Source of the DNA: Thalassobius sp050633445
GTDB taxonomy: Bacteria > Pseudomonadota > Alphaproteobacteria > Rhodobacterales > Rhodobacteraceae
Assembly: GCA_050633445.1 (NCBI GenBank)
Contig: JBOEGN010000093.1
Location: 1 to 13,333, forward strand
DNA length: 13,333 nt
Direction: 5' to 3'
Under the pieces are notes generated by a model. The model did not search any database. It was not told the origin of the DNA and saw only the letters and a list, made by a program, of their open reading frames with translations. The position numbers were made by a program, and so were the translations under genes. Below are positions 6,163 to 13,333 of this stretch, piece after piece. Position 1 is the first letter of the stretch; each line of letters opens with the position of its first letter.

Positions 6163-6317
6163 AAAACCTTCTACTGTTTCCCATTAATCATTTTCGGTGG
6201 CCATGTCATTGATAAAGCTGACCCTGGTCGGTTTCAGGGGCAAAGAAGTTGTTTGAATGTAACAAGTTGCCGGTTTTCGTGATTGGTAACTGAGCGTTTC
6301 GGGTCAAAGTGTGCAGA
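6163..6317. other. Intergenic region between the regulator and tdk, left half
   Basis: Together with 6318-6478 this forms a gap of about 350 bases without a protein gene. It holds the promoter of the - strand regulator, which I cannot place with confidence, and a hairpin CCCTG (6222-6226) with CAGGG (6235-6239) that includes the dyad GACC-CT-GGTC. An 81-codon frame crossing it (6037-6282) is an overlap frame of the regulator and not credible. Confidence 0.35.
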
Positions 6318-6428
6318 CCTGAAGCAGGCCGGGCAACCGGCCGATTTGGCGAGACTGCGGCGCAGGTACCCGTGCCGATCATCCCCAGGGCCTAGCCCGT
6401 CAGTACGTTTCTGACCGCAGGCTCGCCA
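6318..6428. ncRNA. Candidate structured RNA or leader upstream of tdk
   Basis: Four elements stand out: CCTG-AAG-CAGG (6318-6328), the perfect GGCCGG-GCAA-CCGGCC hairpin with a GNRA-type loop (6327-6342), a pair of 14-base arms, 6347-6360 with 6415-6428, matching at 13 positions, and inside them GGGC-CTA-GCCC (6388-6398). Together they form a compact fold ending about 50 bases before the tdk start. It could be a 5' leader of tdk mRNA or an independent RNA on either strand. There is no T-run after it and no clear promoter. It matches no family I can name. Confidence 0.25.
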
Positions 6429-6478
6429 GGCTTAAATCACGCTTGATCCCGCATGAAAATGCCGACAAAACGCTGGCT

Positions 6479-7063
6479 ATGGCCAAGCTCTATTTTCATT
6501 ATTCGACCATGAACGCGGGGAAATCGACCGTGTTGCTGCAAGCCTCGCATAATTACCGAGAGCGGGGCATGGAGCCCTATCTGTTGACTGCTCAGTTCGA
6601 CAATCGAGCGGGCAAGGGACGCATAGCCTCGCGGATCGGGATCGGTGCCGAGGCGGATACGTTCTGCCCTGGAGAGGACCTGTTCGAGAGGATCAAGTCG
6701 CGCCAGCTCCAAGGCCCTGTCGCGTGTGTTTTCGTGGATGAAGCGCAGTTTTTGGACAAGGATCAGGTCTGGCAACTGGCGCGTGCGGTCGATGATCTGA
6801 ATGTGCCGGTGATGTGTTACGGGCTGCGGGTGGATTTTCGGGGCGAGCTGTTTCCGGGTTCGGCGGCTTTGCTGGCATTGGCGGATGAGATGCGCGAGGT
6901 GCGCACGATCTGCCATTGCGGTAAAAAGGCCAGCATGGTGGTTCGAATGGGCGCGGATGGCAACGCCCTGATGGACGGTGCTCAGGTGCAGATCGGCGGA
7001 AATGAGACCTATGTATCGCTGTGTCGGCGCCACTGGCGCGAGAGCGTTGGGGATCAGGGATAA
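6479..7063 (+). CDS. tdk: Thymidine kinase (E. coli TK / TK1-like type)
   Basis: A 194-residue cytosolic salvage enzyme that phosphorylates thymidine to dTMP with ATP. It shows the type II TK pattern in order: P-loop STMNAGKST (9-17), FVDEAQFL (85-92) with the catalytic glutamate E88, the central CYGLRVDFRGELFPGS (113-128), the zinc-site cysteines C145 and C147 of CHCGKK plus C182/H185 of CRRHW, and the lasso region before them. The length fits the family. The start at ATG 6479 gives the standard MAKLYFHYSTMNAGK; the frame extends back to a TTG at 6443, which is unlikely. The Shine-Dalgarno is poor. Transcription may start upstream of the structured segment at 6318-6428. It converges with rimO and is followed at once by a two-hairpin element likely to act as its terminator. 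Confidence 0.95.
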   Translation: MAKLYFHYSTMNAGKSTVLLQASHNYRERGMEPYLLTAQFDNRAGKGRIASRIGIGAEADTFCPGEDLFERIKSRQLQGPVACVFVDEAQFLDKDQVWQLARAVDDLNVPVMCYGLRVDFRGELFPGSAALLALADEMREVRTICHCGKKASMVVRMGADGNALMDGAQVQIGGNETYVSLCRRHWRESVGDQG

Positions 7064-7125
7064 GGGGGCGTTGCCCCCTCTGGCCTGCGGCCATTCACCC
7101 CCAGAGTATTTCGCGAGCAAAGAAG
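7064..7125 (+). repeat. Two-hairpin intergenic repeat, copy 1 (behind tdk)
   Basis: Directly after the tdk TAA come GGGGGC-GTT-GCCCCC (7064-7078), a second hairpin TGGCC-TGC-GGCCA (7081-7093), then CCCCCAGAGTATTT (7098-7111) and an AAAGAAG tail (7119-7125). The same order of parts occurs behind argF at 12741-12799 on the - strand. It lies between convergent tdk and rimO and probably terminates both. G-rich elements ending in a CCCCxGxxATATTT box are, as far as I recall, common in Rhodobacteraceae genomes. Confidence 0.6.
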
Positions 7126-7129
7126 CAGG

Positions 7130-8497
7130 TTAGGGTTTGATCTGGCCCCAAAGGTCGTAGTCGCTGGCTTCGTCGACCTCGACCGTGACGATGTCGCCGA
7201 CATTCAGCGCGTCTGTATTTTCGTCAATGAAGAGGTTGCCGTCGATCTCGGGCGCGTCGGATTTGGTGCGGCAGGTGGCGATGCCATCATCGTCGATATC
7301 GTCCACGATGACGTCCATGGTTTGACCGACTTTTGCGGCCAGTTTTGCCTCGGAGATGGTTTGGGCTTTTTCCATGAACCGGTCCCAGCGATCTTGTTTG
7401 ACGTCGTCGGGGACATGATCGGGCAGGGCGTTGGAGCGTGCGCCTTCGACGTTTTCGTATTGGAAGCAGCCGACGCGATCCAGCTGTGCCTCGTCCATCC
7501 AGTCCAGAAGGGTTTGGAATTCAGCCTCGGTTTCACCGGGATAGCCCACGATGAAGGTGGAGCGCAGGGTGATATCGGGGCAGATGTCGCGCCATTCGCG
7601 GATGCGGTCCAGCGTCTTTTCCGCAGCCGCGGGGCGGGCCATGCGTTTCAGCGTGTCGGGGTGGGCGTGTTGAAAGGGGATGTCCAAATAGGGCAGGATT
7701 TTACCCTCGGCCATCAGCGGGATCACGTCGCGCACATGCGGGTAGGGATAGACATAGTGCAGACGGATCCAGGCGTCTAGCTGGCCCAGTTCACGGGCCA
7801 GATCAAGGAAGGGAAACTTGCTGTCGCGGTCCTTCCAGTCGGTGCCATAGGCGCTGGTGTCCTGACTGATGATCAGCAGTTCCTTGACGCCGCTTTCGAC
7901 CAATTTCTCGGCCTCGCGCAGGGCGGCCTTCATCGGGCGGCTGGCCAGTTTGCCGCGCATGTCAGGGATGATGCAGAATTTGCAGCTGTGATTGCAGCCT
8001 TCCGAGATCTTCAGATAGCTGTAGTGGCGCGGGGTCAGTTTCACGCCGCTGGCCGGCAGCAGGTCGACAAACGGGTCAGGGTCGGGCGGCACGGCGCCGT
8101 GGACCGCATCCAGCACCTGTTCGTATTGATGCGGGCCGGTGACGGCCAGAACCTTGGGGTGGACGCCGGTGATGTATTCGGGGTCGGCACCCAGACAGCC
8201 GGTGACGATGACCTTGCCGTTTTCGTTCAGCGCCTCGCCGATGGCCTCCAGCGATTCCGCCTTGGCCGAGTCCAGAAATCCGCAGGTGTTCACGATCACC
8301 GCGTTCGCTCCGGCATAATCGGGGCTGATGCCATAGCCTTCGGCGCGCAGGCGGGTCAGGATGCGTTCGCTATCGACCAACGCCTTGGGGCAGCCAAGCG
8401 AGACCATGCCGATCGTCGGCTGTCCGTCACGCGGGGTTTCCTGAATCCGCGCACGCGGCGCGAGGTCGGGGCGAATATTGGGTGGATTCTGGGTCAT
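7130..8497 (-). CDS. rimO: Ribosomal protein S12 methylthiotransferase RimO
   Basis: A 455-residue radical-SAM methylthiotransferase that adds a methylthio group to the conserved aspartate of ribosomal protein S12. The N-terminal MTTase domain binds one iron-sulfur cluster through C36 (SLGCPKA), C72 (NTCGFLDSAK) and C101 (TGCLGA). The radical-SAM core has the C168-x3-C172-x2-C175 motif (GCNHSCKFCIIP) for the second cluster. A TRAM domain fills about residues 380-455 and ends in DYDLWGQI. RimO rather than MiaB is indicated by SLGCPKALVDSE, CKFCIIP and the highly acidic TRAM. The start is ATG with GAGG just ahead. An N-terminal tail of about 25 residues precedes the first motif. The gene converges with tdk and diverges from the 549-residue membrane protein, sharing an 87-base intergenic region. 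Confidence 0.97.
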   Translation of the reverse strand: MTQNPPNIRPDLAPRARIQETPRDGQPTIGMVSLGCPKALVDSERILTRLRAEGYGISPDYAGANAVIVNTCGFLDSAKAESLEAIGEALNENGKVIVTGCLGADPEYITGVHPKVLAVTGPHQYEQVLDAVHGAVPPDPDPFVDLLPASGVKLTPRHYSYLKISEGCNHSCKFCIIPDMRGKLASRPMKAALREAEKLVESGVKELLIISQDTSAYGTDWKDRDSKFPFLDLARELGQLDAWIRLHYVYPYPHVRDVIPLMAEGKILPYLDIPFQHAHPDTLKRMARPAAAEKTLDRIREWRDICPDITLRSTFIVGYPGETEAEFQTLLDWMDEAQLDRVGCFQYENVEGARSNALPDHVPDDVKQDRWDRFMEKAQTISEAKLAAKVGQTMDVIVDDIDDDGIATCRTKSDAPEIDGNLFIDENTDALNVGDIVTVEVDEASDYDLWGQIKP

Positions 8498-8584
8498 GGG
8501 GCCTCATACCGTGTGCGGGTCGCTGGGGGAAGGGCATTGCACGATCACGCCCGCGTGACCATATCTATGGGTGTGGAGGCTGCG

Positions 8585-10234
8585 ATGACAACAACCCATA
8601 GAGTGACGATTGACCAGGTGAAGGGCGACCGGGACTGGTCGGCGTTGGAACAGGACCTGTTGGATGCATGCGAACTGGGCCGGTTTGCTTATCTGCCGGG
8701 TAAGCAGGACTGCCCCAAGGATCAAAGCGATCCTGACCGCCGGGTCCGCCCCGCGCTGATCCGGTATCTGCTGGAGGGGGGATGCGACAGCCCGGATGGC
8801 GCGCGCCCGCATCCAAACGGTATCCTGCTGCGGGGCGCTTGGATTGACGGTCTTCTGGTTTGCCACGGTTGTGTCAGCGATCTTGATCTGGCGATGAAAA
8901 GCTGCCTGTTCGAAAATCAGGTGTGGTTTATGGATGCCAAATTGGGGGCGCTGCATTTGATTGGTAGCCGCGCCAAGCAGGGGCTGAATTTGCATCGCAT
9001 CAAACTCCAGAAAAGCCTGTTTTTGCGCGATGGGTTTCATGCGACGGGGCTGGTGAATCTGGGAGGGGCCCGCATCGATGGGCAATTGAGTTGTCGCAGC
9101 GGACGGTTCGATGGGGATGGCGGCAAAGCGTTGTACTGTAATGCCGCTCGTATTGGTAGCACTGCGGTTTTGGACAAGGGGTTTCACGCGACGGGGCTTG
9201 TGGACTTTGGTGGGGCGCAGATCGGAAGAAACTTCGGAGCGGTCAAGGCGAAGTTTGAGGGGGATGTGAACCTGAATGGTGCCAAAATCGAGGGTCTACT
9301 GGTTTGGCAAGAAATCGAGGGCGAGATCCCGTTTCTGGACTTGGGCTATGCCGCGGCAGGTGTTTTACAAGATGACCTGTTTTCTTGGGAACGGGCGAAA
9401 CGTTTTGATATTTCTGGCTTCACCTATGAACGGTTGTCTGGGACCATGTTGCCACACCAGCGTCTGACCATTCTTAGGCGTAACCTGAACTGGCCCATCC
9501 AGCCCTCGGTTGGTGAAGAGGTGGATACACCCACAGGCAAGCCTAAACGTCCGTTGCCCTGGATCAGAGGGGCTGGCAAAGCTGATTTCGATCCGCAGCC
9601 CTATACGCAATTGGCCAAAGTGTTGGAGGACGATGGCAATCGGGCCGAGGCCGCGCGGGTGCATTACCAGAAAGAGAAATCCCTGCGCCTTGCAGCCTGG
9701 CGACGGGCGCATATGCATCTGGATGGGACTGTGGGGGCTGGTGTCCGCTCGATCCTGATGGATTTGCGGCGCGTTCTGGATGCCGGGTTCTGCTGGATGT
9801 TTGGCTATGGGCATCAACCGGTGCGGGCCTTGGGGTGGATGCTGGCGATTTGGGCGTTTGGGTTCTGGCTGTATGGTGCTGCCTATGGCGCGGGGCAGAT
9901 GGTGCCGAATTCCGATGTTATCCTGACTTCGGCTGCGTGGTTGGACGCGGCCACGCCGTTCTTCGCGGGTGATACCAGCACACCCCCGGCATTGGCCTGG
10001 GTGGAAACCCCGGCGGGGCGGGACTACGAGACCTTTAGTGCGGGGCTTTATGCGTTGGACCTGTTCGTGCCGCTGGATGCGTTGGGGCAGGAAACCACCT
10101 GGGCACCCAGTAAGGCCTATGGTGGGCTGGGCACATTTGCCTATTGGGCGCGGATGCCCATTCAGCTGCTGGGGTGGATTATCACGGCGGTTGGCGCTGC
10201 GGTTTTGACGGGTTTGATCGGGCGCAAAGACTAG
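8585..10234 (+). CDS. Pentapeptide-like repeat membrane protein of unknown function
   Basis: A 549-residue protein I cannot assign to a function. Residues ~78-245 repeat short units such as GARIDGQL, GAQIGRNF and GAKIEGLL, which look like a pentapeptide-related right-handed beta-helix; within it GFHATGLV recurs exactly 49 residues apart (150-157 and 199-206). A linker with basic, proline-rich sequence follows (~300-335), then a helical part (337-375: YTQLAKVLEDDGNRAEAARVHYQKEK, resembling a TPR-like helix pair). Two membrane helices lie at ~415-436 and ~524-545, with an ~85-residue segment between them rich in aromatic residues. Proteins of this layout are sometimes labelled membrane-associated oxidoreductase, without evidence that I know of. 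The start ATG 8585 follows GGAGG (8575-8579) at 5 bases; the frame happens to stay open far upstream across rimO, which is a shadow. It is divergent from rimO, with no obvious partner. Confidence 0.8.
   Translation: MTTTHRVTIDQVKGDRDWSALEQDLLDACELGRFAYLPGKQDCPKDQSDPDRRVRPALIRYLLEGGCDSPDGARPHPNGILLRGAWIDGLLVCHGCVSDLDLAMKSCLFENQVWFMDAKLGALHLIGSRAKQGLNLHRIKLQKSLFLRDGFHATGLVNLGGARIDGQLSCRSGRFDGDGGKALYCNAARIGSTAVLDKGFHATGLVDFGGAQIGRNFGAVKAKFEGDVNLNGAKIEGLLVWQEIEGEIPFLDLGYAAAGVLQDDLFSWERAKRFDISGFTYERLSGTMLPHQRLTILRRNLNWPIQPSVGEEVDTPTGKPKRPLPWIRGAGKADFDPQPYTQLAKVLEDDGNRAEAARVHYQKEKSLRLAAWRRAHMHLDGTVGAGVRSILMDLRRVLDAGFCWMFGYGHQPVRALGWMLAIWAFGFWLYGAAYGAGQMVPNSDVILTSAAWLDAATPFFAGDTSTPPALAWVETPAGRDYETFSAGLYALDLFVPLDALGQETTWAPSKAYGGLGTFAYWARMPIQLLGWIITAVGAAVLTGLIGRKD
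9032..9219 (+). repeat. Imperfect 147-base tandem unit inside the membrane protein gene
   Basis: A segment beginning GGGTTTCAYGCGACGGGGCT occurs at 9032-9072 and again at 9179-9219, a shift of 147 bases (49 codons). The protein copies read GFHATGLVNLGGARI and GFHATGLVDFGGAQI. It reflects duplication of beta-helix coils within the gene and is not a mobile repeat. Confidence 0.6.
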
Positions 10235-10340
10235 CTCTCCGGCGGAACTCGGCCTTTACACGCAGCTTTGTTCAGCCTGTCATTGGCAGAACCGCACAGC
10301 TTTCGTAGGGTAGGGCAAAACGCCATTCGGAGGCAGTTCG

Positions 10341-12254
10341 ATGCGGTTTCTACTCAGGTTCATCGGGTTCGTCGTAGCCCTGTTGTTGGTCGCTGGAATT
10401 GGGCTGTTGATGCTGCCCGGAGACCGGATCGCCAAAGTCGCAGTGGATCAGTTGAAGGCCCAAACCGGGCGCGAGGTGGTTCTGTCCGGCGAAACCAAGG
10501 TCAGCTACTTTCCTGTCTTGGGCGTTTCAACCGGCCCGATCACCATTGCGAATGCTGACTGGTCCGACGGTGCACCGCTGATGCGGGCGCAAGCGCTGAA
10601 GGTTGGGGTTGATCTGGTTTCGCTGTTCACGGGCGAGGTGCGCATCACCGGGCTCGAGGCCGTGGCCCCTGATATCTTGCTGGAACGTGCCAAGGATGGC
10701 CGCGTGAACTGGGATACCGGCGTGTCCGGCGTGGCGCCATCGGGTCAGCCAAGTGGCAGCTCGAATGCGTTGGCCTTGTCGCTGGACCGAGCGCTGATCA
10801 AAGGTGGCAAGCTGCGCTATGTGGACTATGGCTCTGGGACGGATCTGTCCGTCAAGGACGTTTCCGTCGATTTGCGGTGGCCTGAATATGACGGGCGCGG
10901 CGATTTTGACCTGTCTGCGACCTATGGCACATCCCCGTTGCAGCTAAGCGGGCATGTCGGCAACCTGGCGGATCTGCTCGAAGGTACGGTGACCGCGATC
11001 TCTGCGGAACTATCGGCCAAAGGCGGCAAAGTCAGTTTTGACGGTCGCGGGGCCTCGCAGCCGCAACTCCAAGGGCAGATCGCCGCTGATATCTCCAACA
11101 GCACCGCGTTTCTGTCTGCTTTGGGGATCCAAGGTGTCGCGCTGCCCAAAGGTCTGGGGCGCGCGGCCAAGCTGTCGGCAAACCTGACCCTGACCGAATC
11201 GCAGATGCTGTCGGTTCGCGATTTGTCTGCCACGCTGGACCAAAATGCCCTGACCGGAGAGCTGGACCTGAATCTTGCGACAGCCACACCAAATCTGACC
11301 GCGCGGATCGCAACCAATCATCTGGATCTGACTGCGCTTGATAGCGGCGAATCTACAGGCTCCTCCGCCCCTGCCGGATGGTCCAAGGAGCCGATCGACG
11401 CCAGCGCCTTGGGCCTGATCAACGGCGAGATTGCCTTTGATGCCAACGCGCTGAGTGTTGCGGGGCTTAGCTTTGGGACCACAAGCGCCCGCGTGACCAT
11501 TGATCGCGCCCGCGCGGTGGCGCAACTGCAGCAATTGTCGGGCTATGGCGGCTCGATTTCGGGTCGGGTCGTGGCCAACAACCGGTCGGGCCTTTCCGTT
11601 GGCGGGGCGATCACCGCCAAGGGTCTGAACATGCAAAAATTGCTGGATGATACAGTGGGCGTCACGCGCTTTACCGGTGATGTCGACACGACGCTGGAAT
11701 ATTTGGGGGTCGGCAACACAATGCACGCGATCATGAATTCTCTGTCGGGTAAAGGCGGGCTGACTATGGGGCGCGGCACCATCCAAGGGGTCGATCTGGA
11801 CAAGCTGATGCGCTCGGGGCTGGGCACGGGTGGCACCACGGTTTTTGACAGCCTCACCGCCAGTTTCACCATGGACAAGGGCAATCTGAACAACCCAGAC
11901 CTATTGATGAAACTGCCTGCGCTCTCGGCCAATGGCGAGGGTCGCATTGGGCTTGGTCCCCGCGACCTAGACTATCTTTTCACCCCCCAAATCGACAGCA
12001 TAAATGGCGGCAAAGGCCTTGCTATTCCCGTGCGCATTCGCGGCCCTTGGGCAAATCCGCGCATCTCTCCTGATATGGAAAAGGCCATCGACCTGAACTT
12101 TCAGGAAGAAAAGAAAAGGGCCAAGGAAAAACTGGAAGAAGAGGTCACAGACCGCCTGGGGATCGACAAGAAAGAGGACGAAAGCACCGAGGATGCGATC
12201 AAACGCAAGCTGGAAGACGAGGTCAAAAACAAGCTGCTGAAAATACTTGAGTAA
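10341..12254 (+). CDS. AsmA family protein
   Basis: A 637-residue AsmA-like inner-membrane protein. AsmA-family members carry a single N-terminal membrane anchor and a long periplasmic groove related to those of lipid-transfer (repeating beta-groove) proteins, and are linked to outer-membrane lipid homeostasis. Seen here are the anchor (residues ~4-26), the typical SGETKVSYFPVLGVSTGPITIANADWS (from residue 49), and the AsmA_2-type C-terminal part with LTMGRGTIQGVDLDKLM and GEGRIGLGPRDLDYLFTPQ. Unusual is the last ~50 residues: a strongly charged helix rich in E and K (QEEKKRAKEKLEEE to the end), probably disordered or coiled coil. The start ATG 10341 has GGAGG (10329-10333) 7 bases ahead. Its TAA is directly followed by the stop of the convergent gene, so no terminator lies between. 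Exact paralogue (AsmA, TamB, YhdP) not fixed; AsmA proper is best. Confidence 0.9.
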   Translation: MRFLLRFIGFVVALLLVAGIGLLMLPGDRIAKVAVDQLKAQTGREVVLSGETKVSYFPVLGVSTGPITIANADWSDGAPLMRAQALKVGVDLVSLFTGEVRITGLEAVAPDILLERAKDGRVNWDTGVSGVAPSGQPSGSSNALALSLDRALIKGGKLRYVDYGSGTDLSVKDVSVDLRWPEYDGRGDFDLSATYGTSPLQLSGHVGNLADLLEGTVTAISAELSAKGGKVSFDGRGASQPQLQGQIAADISNSTAFLSALGIQGVALPKGLGRAAKLSANLTLTESQMLSVRDLSATLDQNALTGELDLNLATATPNLTARIATNHLDLTALDSGESTGSSAPAGWSKEPIDASALGLINGEIAFDANALSVAGLSFGTTSARVTIDRARAVAQLQQLSGYGGSISGRVVANNRSGLSVGGAITAKGLNMQKLLDDTVGVTRFTGDVDTTLEYLGVGNTMHAIMNSLSGKGGLTMGRGTIQGVDLDKLMRSGLGTGGTTVFDSLTASFTMDKGNLNNPDLLMKLPALSANGEGRIGLGPRDLDYLFTPQIDSINGGKGLAIPVRIRGPWANPRISPDMEKAIDLNFQEEKKRAKEKLEEEVTDRLGIDKKEDESTEDAIKRKLEDEVKNKLLKILE

Positions 12255-12719
12255 TCAGCTGCGCAGCCCTGTCTCTTTCAGCAATCCGCGTCGTTTGGCT
12301 TCGTAGTAATACCCGCGGGCATACCATTGAACCGCAGTCGCTTCGTCTCCGTCGGAAACCAACCAGGCCCCGCGCAGGTATTTTACCGCATAGGTCAGGT
12401 TTGTCCGCGCGTCCAACAGCCCTGCATCCGGGCCGCGATACCCCATTGTGCGCGCAGTCTGAGGCAAGATCTGCATCAGACCATAATAGGGCCCATTGCG
12501 CGCCTCCGGCCGATAGGTGCTCTCGCGCTTAACCACCCGGTGCACCAGACTGCGCGGAACATCATAGTGATCGGCGTAGTGATTGATCAGACGACGCAAC
12601 TCGGGCGTTTCATTGGGATACAAATCAGGCTCCGACCGCGCCGCACGCCGCCTGCGCCGTCCACCACATCCTGCAAGAACCAAAGCCAATCCCGAAACCA
12701 TGAACACGCGTCGCTGCAT
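12255..12719 (-). CDS. Lytic transglycosylase SLT-domain lipoprotein
   Basis: A 154-residue peptidoglycan lytic transglycosylase of the Slt/MltC-like fold (family 1). The N-terminus MQRRVFMVSGLALVLAGC ends in a lipobox with the acylated cysteine at C18, and an arginine-rich stretch (RRRRR, 21-25) follows. The SLT domain spans ~50-145: catalytic glutamate E66 in VVKRESTYRPEA, the YYGLMQILPQTARTMGY block (78-94), NLTYAVKYL (107-115), and a final YARGYYYE. The mature protein is short, essentially the catalytic domain alone, so substrate control must come from elsewhere. The start is ATG 12719, preceded by AGAGGG; TTG 12737 would add six residues before the signal peptide and is less likely. The stop codon (TGA on -) touches the asmA stop. 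It lies downstream of argF on the same strand but behind an element with terminator character, so separate transcription is likely. Confidence 0.9.
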   Translation of the reverse strand: MQRRVFMVSGLALVLAGCGGRRRRRAARSEPDLYPNETPELRRLINHYADHYDVPRSLVHRVVKRESTYRPEARNGPYYGLMQILPQTARTMGYRGPDAGLLDARTNLTYAVKYLRGAWLVSDGDEATAVQWYARGYYYEAKRRGLLKETGLRS

Positions 12720-12740
12720 CAACCCTCTCACGCCCAAACG

Positions 12741-12799
12741 GGCTTCTTCTTTTTCTAAATATCCCGGGGGAGCCCCACAGGGGCGGGGGCAGAGCCCCC
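12741..12799 (-). repeat. Two-hairpin intergenic repeat, copy 2 (behind argF)
   Basis: On the - strand, 13 bases after the argF stop, come GGGGGC-TCT-GCCCCC (12799-12785), GCCCC-TGT-GGGGC (12784-12772), a C-run with GGGATATTT (12770-12757) and a purine AAAAAGAAGAAG tail to about 12741. The order of parts and the spacing match copy 1 behind tdk (7064-7125), while the stems differ in sequence, as expected for an element kept for its structure. It probably terminates argF. Confidence 0.6.
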
Positions 12800-12812
12800 T
12801 TCCGCGCCTAGT

Positions 12813-13333
12813 TTATACGCCCAGGCACCAGCGCATGACCGCCTTTTGCGCGTGCAGGCGGTTTTCCGCTTCGTCGAAAACAACCGAATGAGGGCCGTCC
12901 ATCACGGCGCTGGTCGCTTCTTCGTCGCGATGCGCGGGCAGGCAGTGCATGAACAACGCGTCATCCTTTGCATGGGCCAACAGCGCATCATTCACCTGAT
13001 ACGGGCGCAACTGGTTATGGCGACGTTCACGCGCCGATTGCGGATCATGCATGCTGACCCAAGTGTCCGTGACCACCAGATCGGCCCCGCTGACGGCCTC
13101 GACCGGATCGCGGATGATCTCGACATTGGCGCCCTTGGCGCGGGCCTCTTCGACGAACCCCATTTCGGGGTCCAGCGTCTTGGGTCCGGTAAAGGTCAGG
13201 TCAAAGCCGAACTGCCCTGCGGCATGGGCAAAGCTGGCGAACACGTTGTTTCCGTCGCCGCACCACACCACTTTTTTGCCCGAGATGGGGCCGCGATGTT
13301 CTTCGTAGGTCAGGATATCGGCCATGATCTGGC
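12813..13333 (-). CDS. argF: Ornithine carbamoyltransferase, C-terminal part (start beyond the window)
   Basis: The last ~173 residues of the anabolic ornithine transcarbamylase, which makes citrulline from ornithine and carbamoyl phosphate in arginine synthesis. The frame is open from the window edge and reads QIMADILTYEEHRG, which follows the H-P-(T/C)-Q carbamoyl-phosphate site in homologues, so this is an internal part and not a start at the ATG 13325. The ornithine-binding domain shows VVWCGDGNNVFASF, DTWVSMHD (SMG-type loop) and the hallmark FMHCLPAHRDEEA, whose cysteine contacts ornithine. The order and length are as in full-length enzymes, so only the N-terminal carbamoyl-phosphate domain (STRT motif) is missing off the window. 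A two-hairpin element follows after the stop. Identification is safe; the STRT motif would separate it finally from other carbamoyltransferases. Confidence 0.93.
   Translation of the reverse strand, partial: QIMADILTYEEHRGPISGKKVVWCGDGNNVFASFAHAAGQFGFDLTFTGPKTLDPEMGFVEEARAKGANVEIIRDPVEAVSGADLVVTDTWVSMHDPQSARERRHNQLRPYQVNDALLAHAKDDALFMHCLPAHRDEEATSAVMDGPHSVVFDEAENRLHAQKAVMRWCLGV

Noticed and set aside
6437..7120. 227-codon - strand frame covering tdk
   Set aside because: Exact antisense shadow of the well-supported tdk gene.
7988..8584. Long + strand frame upstream of and continuous with the 549-residue protein, antisense to rimO
   Set aside because: It mirrors the rimO codons in a G+C-rich gene, and the true start is fixed at 8585 by GGAGG; the extension encodes nothing recognisable.

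Overview
The window looks like chromosomal DNA of a marine Rhodobacterales bacterium (Roseobacter group; Ruegeria/Phaeobacter-like is my guess). It is G+C-rich, and its core proteins (AspS, RimO, ArgF, an E. coli-type thymidine kinase, AsmA) read as alphaproteobacterial. G-rich hairpin repeats sit directly behind two genes. The genus is inferred from general knowledge and was not checked by any search.

Left part (1-3966, + strand): the C-terminal end of aspS with a good intrinsic terminator, then a tight pair of DUF1800 and Tat-exported DUF1501 genes (14 bases apart), then a GNAT acetyltransferase. The DUF1800/DUF1501 pair is a widespread couple without an established biochemical role, and only the second protein has an export signal.

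Middle part (about 3970-6478) is the accessory-looking section. It is visibly richer in A+T and has long non-coding stretches. It holds a 26-base palindrome, a hairpin followed by a near-perfect Shine-Dalgarno sequence and a 13-codon reading frame, a glycosyltransferase family 25 gene with a four-cysteine cluster, a run of nested hairpins behind a plausible promoter (candidate small RNA), a CII-like helix-turn-helix regulator on the - strand, and a second structured stretch upstream of the thymidine kinase gene.

Right part (6479-13333) returns to core genes: tdk (+) converges with rimO (-). Divergent from rimO is a 549-residue protein with a repetitive, pentapeptide-like region and two C-terminal membrane helices. 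Then come an AsmA-family protein (+), a small lipoprotein lytic transglycosylase (-) whose stop codon abuts the asmA stop, and the 3' part of argF (-), which runs off the window. tdk and argF are each followed, in the sense direction, by a copy of the same two-hairpin intergenic element.

There is no CRISPR array, insertion sequence, rRNA or recognisable tRNA. The main candidates for undescribed biology are the small-RNA-like hairpin cluster at 5435-5620, the leader-ORF arrangement ahead of the glycosyltransferase, and the uncharacterised DUF1800/DUF1501 pair.
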